A DNA stretch of 6,788 nt from an uncultured Anaerolineaceae bacterium. Lineage in GTDB: Bacteria > Chloroflexota > Anaerolineae > Anaerolineales > Anaerolineaceae. The stretch spans positions 1-6,788 of the forward strand of contig CALCQT010000594.1 in the NCBI GenBank assembly GCA_937894825.1, in the 5' to 3' direction. Positions 1 through 5,464 of the stretch are shown here, in pieces. The notes under the pieces are model-generated. The model was given only the letters and a program-made list of their open reading frames with translations. It did no database searches and had not been told where the DNA came from. Position 1 is the first letter of the stretch; each line of letters starts with the position of its first letter. The translations under genes and the position numbers were made by a program.

Positions 1-926
1 AGAAAAGGCGTCAAAAGCAGAATCAGAAACCCGATTTGTTTTGTCACCGCGGCAGCCGAGGCAAACAGCAGGGCTAACAAAACCGCCTGACGCCGACCGG
101 CAAGGTCCTTATCGATGCCCTTCAAAAGAATATAGACCACAAAAAAGCTCATGAAAGCGACCGGCACATCCATGTACCCGTTGAAGATTTCGTCTCCCAA
201 CAGCTTCTTCATCATATAGCGCGCAATGACTGCACCGATAAAAAAACCGGCTTCTTTTTTCTGAAAACCGAGATCAAAGAGCATCACAAAAATCAGAAGG
301 AAGAACACCGGCGGCAGCAGTGTATTAAAAAGTTGAACATAGCCTTTTCCCTGAAAAACATAACTCAGGGACCAGTTGGCTGAAATCATCTGTGGGTAAG
401 CGCCATGGATACGCGGAATGCTGTTCCGCGCCCAGATTTCAGCATAGGCATTCCAGGAGAAAAGCGTGTCCTGTCCGCTGAAAACCGTCCCAATGTTCAG
501 ACGCCAGACATGCAAGGCCCAAAGAATGGCGGAGATTGCGCCGCAGCCAAAAGCAAACCAAAGCAGAAAGCGCAGCGTTTCCCCCGCGTCATTCCCGGAA
601 GGCACCATTTCCAGATACGGTTTGGATCCTTCCTGCAGTGCAGCACCGATTTTCTTTGCGGTTTCGGAAAAGGAAAAATGCATCTCATCCCGATACAGCA
701 CCATCAGCGCCAGCATTTCCACAAAAACCAATCCAACCAACGCTGTGCGGTTATAGATCCCCAGTGCGGTCAGCAGGAACACAACCAGGTAATTAGCGAG
801 CAGACTGAGCACAAAAATCGTGATGATCCGCTCAATCAATCCCAATCGGATCCGGAAAACCTTCAATATGATCAACCCCGGCAGGAGTGTGGACTGTACA
901 AGTCCAAGAATTCCCCACAATAACAT
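1..926 (-). CDS. GT-C-like polytopic membrane glycosyltransferase, N-terminal 308 residues (3' end outside window)
   Basis: The frame is open from an ATG at 926 to the left edge, giving 308 codons without a stop; the C-terminal part is missing. The start is supported by AGGA seven bases upstream and a 20-base gap from the preceding gene. The visible part has roughly seven or eight hydrophobic helices (about residues 2-24, 34-58, 61-78, 118-140, 198-218, 226-240, 252-270, 280-306). After helix 4 comes a loop with the pattern Q-D-T-L-F-S-W-N-A-Y-A-E (D153, W158, E163), followed by A-Y-P (176-178). Further on are G-Y-M-D-V-P-V-A (250-257) and T-K-Q-I-G (295-299). This order (acidic loop with W and A, then YP, then G-Y-x-D-x-P, then T-K-x-x-G) is what I know from bacterial GT39-like GT-C proteins, which transfer sugars from polyprenyl-phosphate carriers outside the cytoplasmic membrane. 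Substrate unknown. Membrane location is certain; glycosyltransferase role is likely by family resemblance only. Confidence 0.8.
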   Translation of the reverse strand, partial: MLLWGILGLVQSTLLPGLIILKVFRIRLGLIERIITIFVLSLLANYLVVFLLTALGIYNRTALVGLVFVEMLALMVLYRDEMHFSFSETAKKIGAALQEGSKPYLEMVPSGNDAGETLRFLLWFAFGCGAISAILWALHVWRLNIGTVFSGQDTLFSWNAYAEIWARNSIPRIHGAYPQMISANWSLSYVFQGKGYVQLFNTLLPPVFFLLIFVMLFDLGFQKKEAGFFIGAVIARYMMKKLLGDEIFNGYMDVPVAFMSFFVVYILLKGIDKDLAGRRQAVLLALLFASAAAVTKQIGFLILLLTPF

Positions 927-927
927 G

Positions 928-944
928 CTAAAATCCTGTTTTAG
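928..944 (-). promoter_or_regulatory. Ribosome binding site inside a small inverted repeat
   Basis: On the minus strand the sequence is CTAAAA-CAGGA-TTTTAG: perfect 6-base arms around a 5-base loop that contains the Shine-Dalgarno AGGA. The ATG at 926 follows one base after the second arm. The stem has one G-C and five A-T pairs, so it is weak, and there is no T run beyond it that would make it a terminator. It may simply be an accessible ribosome binding site; any regulatory role is speculation. Confidence 0.4.
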
Positions 945-946
945 TC

Positions 947-2590
947 CTACTTTAATGAATAGATGATGCCATCGTCCCCATCAATGATGATGGTCAGGTT
1001 TTTAAACAGCGCCTCAATTCGCTTTTCTGTGTCCGCACCGTAAATATCGCGCATCTGATCTTCAAATGAATCGAACACCACCAACAGCGCCTCACCATTT
1101 TGGAAAACTGTCCGGCCCTCGTCATTGGCGGCGGGTGTTCCGTTTTCATAAGCGTAGAAATCCTTGTCCGGTTCGCTGACATAAACTTCCTGCATCGGCC
1201 AGGAAGAGCGATCCAGCAGGTACAGCAACGCGGTCTCCTCATTGGTGACAAGCTGCTGCCCTGAGTCGATATGTTCACGCAGCCAGGCCACAATTTCAGA
1301 ATGCTGCCAGTGATAAGAATTATATCCCAGTCCATCCATGGCATTCTGCCGGGCAATGCGCCAGGAACGCAGTCCGTAAAATCCGGCGAAGCCCATGAAC
1401 ACCGCCAGCGCGATCCCTTTCAGCACACGCCGATTCCCCTGCCAAATTCGCACGAACAGAATCGCCAGCAGCCACAAAAATGCGACATGCACCGGCGTAA
1501 ACATGCGCGCGCCAATGGTGATGGGCGGGTAGGTTGTGAGTGAGACAATGAGTATGACCAATGTATATGCCAGGATGAAACCGGTCAGCAAAATCGTCAT
1601 ATTGCTGAGTCGGGTTGATAAAAGCTCCAATTCCCGGGATTCCACAATCTCTTTCGCGGAGTCTTTCATCCGGGCGAAACGCAGACAGGCCGCGGCCAGA
1701 CTGCCTAAAATGAATGCAATGATCACGAAAATCAAGAGGTCATTGAAAAAAACCGGATAAGGAGGAGTGTCTATCCAGGAATCCGGCACAACCCATTGCA
1801 GCAGGATCGGTTTCAATTGGTCGCTAAAGCGAGTCAGCTCCGTCAGCAGATTCCGGCCCTGCAGCATACTGCGGGAGGCCAGCGTGTCCGTTTTCAAAAC
1901 ATCATACACCATCCACACCGCCATCGGGAGGACGGCCGCCAGTCCGAAGCGAACCGCATCCGCCAGCCGGGTCTTCAAAGCGCTGCGACGGAAGAAAAGC
2001 AGCATAACGACACCGGCACCGAGATAGGCCGCCGCGCTGTAACGGGTCAGGAAAGACAATCCGCACAGGATCGCACTGCCCCACAAATGGATCGCTTTCC
2101 CCCGCGCCAGATAACGTTCCAGCAGGATCAGCCCCAGCGTACCGCACAGAATGCACAACGGTTCCGACATGGCCCAGGAATAGGCCGGGATCAGCACCGG
2201 CGACAACGCAATAAGCAGCCCCGCCATAAAACCGTTCAGCGCCGACCGACTCACTTCTGCGACCCAACTGCTGACGGCAAAAATCGTGAAGACGAAAAAC
2301 AACACATTCAAAAATTTGGCGATCACCGTAATGTCGATCCCGCTCAGCCCGAAAAGCGCCAGCGTCAGCGGATAAAAAGGCGGAAAATACGGGATCAGAC
2401 GGAAAACACCATCGGGATTGATCAACCCTAACCCGTTCCCGGCTAAAAGATTGCGGGCGGATGTGATGTAAATCGTGGCGTCGCCACCCACGCCCATCCC
2501 CAGGGTCGTGCTAAGGTTGAGCAGTAGAAGGCCAAATACATACGGTATACTCGCCCTTCCTATGATCCGCTTATTTTCGTCCTTCGCCAT
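947..2590 (-). CDS. GT39/GT-C-like integral membrane glycosyltransferase
   Basis: I take the ATG at 2590 as the start (547 residues), although a TTG two codons earlier (2596) extends the frame. GAGGA at 2597-2601 lies six bases before the ATG but directly abuts the TTG. From the ATG, a first helix (about 16-31) is followed by G-G-D-A (D37), the expected place of the catalytic acidic residue in the first extracytoplasmic loop, then P-P-F-Y-P (70-74), S-E-P-L (142-145) and L-T-R-Y (181-184). These are typical of GT39-like enzymes that use polyprenyl-phosphate sugars. About ten or more helices follow, including a charged loop around residues 305-328. Near the last helices is G-A-R-M-F-T-P (360-366), resembling the G-R-Y-x-x-P element of the family. 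After the final helix (about 387-405) a soluble domain of about 130 residues (W-L-R-E-H-I at 436-441) probably lies outside the membrane. It starts about nine bases after the preceding stop. Sugar and acceptor are unknown. Confidence 0.85.
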   Translation of the reverse strand: MAKDENKRIIGRASIPYVFGLLLLNLSTTLGMGVGGDATIYITSARNLLAGNGLGLINPDGVFRLIPYFPPFYPLTLALFGLSGIDITVIAKFLNVLFFVFTIFAVSSWVAEVSRSALNGFMAGLLIALSPVLIPAYSWAMSEPLCILCGTLGLILLERYLARGKAIHLWGSAILCGLSFLTRYSAAAYLGAGVVMLLFFRRSALKTRLADAVRFGLAAVLPMAVWMVYDVLKTDTLASRSMLQGRNLLTELTRFSDQLKPILLQWVVPDSWIDTPPYPVFFNDLLIFVIIAFILGSLAAACLRFARMKDSAKEIVESRELELLSTRLSNMTILLTGFILAYTLVILIVSLTTYPPITIGARMFTPVHVAFLWLLAILFVRIWQGNRRVLKGIALAVFMGFAGFYGLRSWRIARQNAMDGLGYNSYHWQHSEIVAWLREHIDSGQQLVTNEETALLYLLDRSSWPMQEVYVSEPDKDFYAYENGTPAANDEGRTVFQNGEALLVVFDSFEDQMRDIYGADTEKRIEALFKNLTIIIDGDDGIIYSLK

Positions 2591-2596
2591 TCGCAA

Positions 2597-2601
2597 TCCT
2601 C
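2597..2601 (-). promoter_or_regulatory. Shine-Dalgarno site deciding the start of the 547-residue membrane protein
   Basis: Read on the minus strand this is GAGGA, overlapping the TGA stop of the upstream gene (2602-2600). It is six bases from the ATG at 2590 and zero bases from the in-frame TTG at 2596, so it favours the ATG. Overlap of the ribosome binding site with the upstream stop suggests translational coupling of the two membrane proteins. Confidence 0.6.
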
Positions 2602-4411
2602 AATTCTCATTTTTATTTTCGTTCCCATGCATCGGCATCAAACGGTAGACAATGATGTCGTCAAACGTCGCCGTATAAACCAGCCCGGCATCTTCGCAGG
2701 CCGTAAACAATTCATCCGGATCGCTCCAGGGGATCGCCCCATCTTCGATTCGCTCCCGCACAGCATCCGTCTCAATCAGGATATATTCCACACCCAGGGC
2801 CTCAGCCTGCGCCAGCGTTTCAGCGGATGGGAAAGCGTCCATCAGACCGCTGATGCGGCTGTACTGCGGCGGCGGAAAGGCATTGAAGAAACCGCCGATA
2901 AACGGCTTCCCATTATAGAGCGTGTAATAGGTTCCGGCCTGGTCATCATTCAGCTCAAATGGAATGCGCATGACCGAGCCGTCACCGGGCTGTTCCGCCA
3001 GCCACAGATCGACCGGACGCGGCTTGACTTCAGAAAAATTGCTGATCGGTTTGGGGAGAAAATCCAGCAAAACCAGGCCAAAACAAAGGAATATCACCCA
3101 ACCATGGCGGGAGGGCCGGACGCGCTTGAGCAGCGCTTTCAAGCCAAACCCCGCCCCGCACGCCACCAGCAGCAGTGGGAAAATCCCGAAACGCATCATG
3201 GCGCGCAATTTGGCGTAAAACGGGAAATATTTAAAAAGAAGCAACCCAGGCAGCACGATTGGTACCGTTTCCCGGCCAAGCCGTTCCTGCAAAAAACCCG
3301 GCAGCGTCAGCTCAACCGGCGCGGCGTTCCAATGCAAATCGGTTCCCATCGCCAGCACCAGCCCGACGAGTGAACCACAGAGAATCAGTTGCCAGATTCG
3401 GCGGTCAGTTCGGTCTCTTCGCAGCAAGCCATAGATCATCAGCCCCAGTGAAATGATCCCGACGTACAGGGTGGCTTCATTCCAAATTTCGCGATTGAAA
3501 TTCGCACCCACCCAATCGCCCAGCGCAAAATGCGTGGTCCCCGGCAGCAAAAAATCCGTCAATCCGGCTGAATACATGCGGGCACTGCCCCAATCGCGGT
3601 CCGGCATGCCGCCGGAACCAGCCAAGGTCAAAAACGGCAGTTCCGCCAGCACCACCAATGGCAGTGAAAAGAGCAGAAACAGCCCAAAGGAGGACCAGGT
3701 TTCTTTCTGCCGCAGCCAGTTCCTTTCGTGAAAGATCAGAACGAACAGCGCCTGCGCCGCCGCGACCAGCACCAGCATAAAAAAGTAATACTGTGAAGTC
3801 AACGCCGTCAGTCCCAGACCCAGCGCAGCCAGCAGCGCGGCTTTCGAACGAAGCGAGCGATTCTGCTGCACTCCCTCCGGTCGGATCTTCAGAAGATCAA
3901 ACCAGCCCCAGAAAAACAACGGCAGCCATTGCGTACCGGACAAATTGAAATGGCCGATCAGCAGGTGGGCCTGACGATAGGGCAGGCAGGCAAAAATAGT
4001 CCCGCTGAGTAATCCGGCCAGCGTTGATCCGGTCAGGTGGCGCACCCAATATGTCATGATCAGTCCGGAAAGTACGAAGCTCAGCAACAGCGCCATGTTA
4101 TAGCCAAAGATCTCGCCGCCGATCAGCGCAAAGGGCAGCGCCAACAGCAACTGAGCCGGCGCCATTTCGGTCCGCGCCATATTCCAGCCCTCAGGATAGT
4201 TCAGGAAGGAAACATCCAACGGGTTGGTGCGCAGTTCAAACAGCGCTTTTTTCAGCCAGCCAACCATCCAGACAAAATAGATATTGTCCCCAATTTCACC
4301 GGCCACTTCGTTCACACTGTGCAGGATCAGCGGCCAGGTGAAAACAACCGCCAGCAAAATGAACCAAAGCAGAATCAACGGAAAAGCCCGGCGCCGCAAG
4401 AAGTTATTCAA
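2600..4411 (-). CDS. Large GT-C-like/YfhO-like polytopic membrane protein with C-terminal soluble domain, TTG start
   Basis: The 603-residue frame begins with TTG at 4411, overlapping the end of the oxidoreductase gene by eight bases. No in-frame ATG occurs until about residue 49, which would remove the first helix, and GAGGT lies eight bases before the TTG. Helix 1 (about 11-30) is followed by E-I-G-D-N (39-43), an acidic pair in the first outer loop as in GT-C enzymes, then N-Y-P-E-G-W (71-76). About ten more helices follow. The segment F-P-F-Y-A-K-L-R-A-M-M-R-F (396-408) matches a conserved element (P-x-x-x-x-x-R-x-x-x-R-F) that I recall from large uncharacterised bacterial membrane proteins annotated as hypothetical, YfhO-like or GT39-like. 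After the last helix (about 436-453) a soluble domain of about 150 residues includes G-K-P-F-I-G-G-F (501-508) and ends in a charged N-E-N-K-N-E-N tail. A role in extracytoplasmic glycan assembly is inferred; transfer activity is unproven for this family. Confidence 0.82.
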   Translation of the reverse strand: MNNFLRRRAFPLILLWFILLAVVFTWPLILHSVNEVAGEIGDNIYFVWMVGWLKKALFELRTNPLDVSFLNYPEGWNMARTEMAPAQLLLALPFALIGGEIFGYNMALLLSFVLSGLIMTYWVRHLTGSTLAGLLSGTIFACLPYRQAHLLIGHFNLSGTQWLPLFFWGWFDLLKIRPEGVQQNRSLRSKAALLAALGLGLTALTSQYYFFMLVLVAAAQALFVLIFHERNWLRQKETWSSFGLFLLFSLPLVVLAELPFLTLAGSGGMPDRDWGSARMYSAGLTDFLLPGTTHFALGDWVGANFNREIWNEATLYVGIISLGLMIYGLLRRDRTDRRIWQLILCGSLVGLVLAMGTDLHWNAAPVELTLPGFLQERLGRETVPIVLPGLLLFKYFPFYAKLRAMMRFGIFPLLLVACGAGFGLKALLKRVRPSRHGWVIFLCFGLVLLDFLPKPISNFSEVKPRPVDLWLAEQPGDGSVMRIPFELNDDQAGTYYTLYNGKPFIGGFFNAFPPPQYSRISGLMDAFPSAETLAQAEALGVEYILIETDAVRERIEDGAIPWSDPDELFTACEDAGLVYTATFDDIIVYRLMPMHGNENKNEN

Positions 4412-5411
4412 TGGCGCTTACCTCATCAAATGACAGAATGCGTTTTTCAATCCAGGAACAGCGCAGCCCGGCCACCATTTGCTCCGCGATGACGCCGTCC
4501 GCCAGTGTACAGGAGGGTTCGGCCTGTCCGCTGGTGACATCGATAAAATGACGTGTCTCGGCCAGGAAGAGCCAGTTACGCTCAAAACCCGCCGGCGGGG
4601 CAAATTCCTGCACTTCCGGCTCCGAATTCTTATGAATCGTCACCACGCCGGAAGCGTTGTCCCAATGCAGCACACCGTCGGTTCCGGTCACTTCCAGATC
4701 GTTGCCGGCCGGGCGGCGATAATAATCCAAATGGACCGTCCCGACCATGCCGTTCGCGAGCTGCAGGCCAATTTCGGCGATGTCGTCAACCGTAATCTCC
4801 AGATCGCTGATTTTACCGCTGAAGCCCCAGATGGCGGCAAATTCTCCGAAAAGCCAGCGCAGATAGTCCAGCGGGTGGCAAAGCGTCAACGCCACGCCGC
4901 CGCCCAGGTCCGCGCGGGCGCTGTAGCTTTGACGGTAATCCTCATAGGGATGCCAATCGGGCAGATATTCGCCCCACAAAGCGCGGAAGGAAAGCGGCCG
5001 TCCGATAGCGCCGGACACAATCAATTCGCGCGCTTTGCGCAGTCCGGGGTGAAAGCGGTTCTGAAAACCCATCAACAGGCGCCCGCCGCCGGCTTTCAAC
5101 GCAGCCTGCAATTCGGGAATTCGCTCCAGGCTGCCGGCGATCGGTTTTTCCATCAGGATGGAGCAACCGGCCCGCGCTGCCGGAATGGCGACGTCCAAAT
5201 GCAGTGCGGTCGGATTCGCGATGATGACGCCGTCCGGTTTGTGCGCCAGCGCTTTTTCGATGTCGGTCTCAACCGGGATCGACTGGATTTCATCCTCCGG
5301 CAGATTGCTGCGATGTGAACGCAACAGGAGCAGGTCTTTTTCGCCGCAGGCCAGCAGGTTGCGCAAATGCCTTCTTCCGATGGAACCATATCCTGCAATG
5401 AGAAATTTCAT
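4404..5411 (-). CDS. Gfo/Idh/MocA-family NAD(P)-dependent sugar oxidoreductase
   Basis: This 335-residue cytoplasmic protein has the usual length and layout of the family. An N-terminal Rossmann fold carries G-Y-G-S-I-G-R-R-H (7-15) for NAD(P) binding; N-P-T (66-68) and E-K-P (88-90, K89 the usual catalytic lysine) follow. The C-terminal alpha/beta domain contains G-F-Q-N-R-F-H-P (115-122), D-W-H-P-Y-E-D-Y-R (152-160) and L-G-G-G-V-A-L-T-L-C-H-P-L-D-Y (169-183), with H179 in the position of the family's catalytic histidine and D182 beside it. Such enzymes oxidise or reduce hydroxyl or keto groups of sugars, sugar nucleotides or inositols. The W-H-P-x-E-D-Y-R plus Y-S-A plus L-G-G-G signature reminds me of members found beside nonulosonic-acid and other surface-sugar genes, but no such partner gene is visible here. 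Its position between membrane glycosyltransferases suggests that it prepares or modifies the sugar they use. The start is ATG with AAGGGAG eight bases upstream. Exact substrate unknown. Confidence 0.93.
   Translation of the reverse strand: MKFLIAGYGSIGRRHLRNLLACGEKDLLLLRSHRSNLPEDEIQSIPVETDIEKALAHKPDGVIIANPTALHLDVAIPAARAGCSILMEKPIAGSLERIPELQAALKAGGGRLLMGFQNRFHPGLRKARELIVSGAIGRPLSFRALWGEYLPDWHPYEDYRQSYSARADLGGGVALTLCHPLDYLRWLFGEFAAIWGFSGKISDLEITVDDIAEIGLQLANGMVGTVHLDYYRRPAGNDLEVTGTDGVLHWDNASGVVTIHKNSEPEVQEFAPPAGFERNWLFLAETRHFIDVTSGQAEPSCTLADGVIAEQMVAGLRCSWIEKRILSFDEVSAIE
4420..4424 (-). promoter_or_regulatory. Shine-Dalgarno site supporting the TTG start at 4411
   Basis: Read on the minus strand this is GAGGT, eight bases upstream of the TTG at 4411 and inside the last codons of the oxidoreductase gene. 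The good spacing, and the lack of an alternative ATG before the first membrane helix, make the TTG the best start. Confidence 0.6.
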
Positions 5412-5464
5412 GAATTTGTCTCCCTTATATCAAAAATAATTAAACCACAAATTTGCTGCCAGCA
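5412..5464 (-). other. AT-rich intergenic spacer, largest gap in the block
   Basis: These 53 bases separate the stop of the rightmost gene from the ATG of the oxidoreductase. They are clearly more AT-rich than the flanking genes. They hold the AAGGGAG ribosome binding site and an 8-base palindrome (CAAATTTG, 5448-5455). I see no strong hairpin followed by a T run, so no terminator, and no promoter that would leave the ribosome binding site inside the transcript. Readthrough from the upstream gene is the likely situation. Confidence 0.5.
5420..5426 (-). promoter_or_regulatory. Shine-Dalgarno site of the oxidoreductase gene
   Basis: Read on the minus strand this is AAGGGAG, eight bases before the ATG at 5411. 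It is the strongest ribosome binding site in the window and confirms the start, which also places the Rossmann glycine motif at residue 7 as usual. Confidence 0.65.

Noticed and set aside
405..923. Plus-strand open frame (172 codons) near the left edge, apparently filling a gene-free region
   Set aside because: The minus strand is open from 926 to the edge and encodes a protein with membrane helices and GT-C-like motifs; the plus-strand frame is its shadow.
1796..2431. Plus-strand open frame (211 codons) opposite the second membrane protein
   Set aside because: Highly Q/R-rich sequence opposite a well-supported gene; a by-product of codon choice on the other strand.
2627..3373. Plus-strand open frame (248 codons) opposite the 603-residue membrane protein
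   Set aside because: Antisense shadow with Q/R-rich, low-complexity-like content and no recognisable motif; the minus strand has a continuous coherent gene here.
4479..5318. Long plus-strand open frame (279 codons) opposite the oxidoreductase
   Set aside because: It lies antisense to a gene with clear family motifs, shows no domain or membrane pattern of its own, and is rich in Q, R and A as expected of a shadow frame.
5412..5464. Possible promoter (TTGTGG, 15 bases, TATAAG on the minus strand) before the oxidoreductase
   Set aside because: The spacing is short, and transcription from it would begin after the AAGGGAG site, giving a leader without a ribosome binding site.
5456..5464. Small GCTGGCAGC repeat just after the stop of the rightmost gene as a terminator
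   Set aside because: Only 3-base arms remain after allowing a loop, and no T run follows directly.
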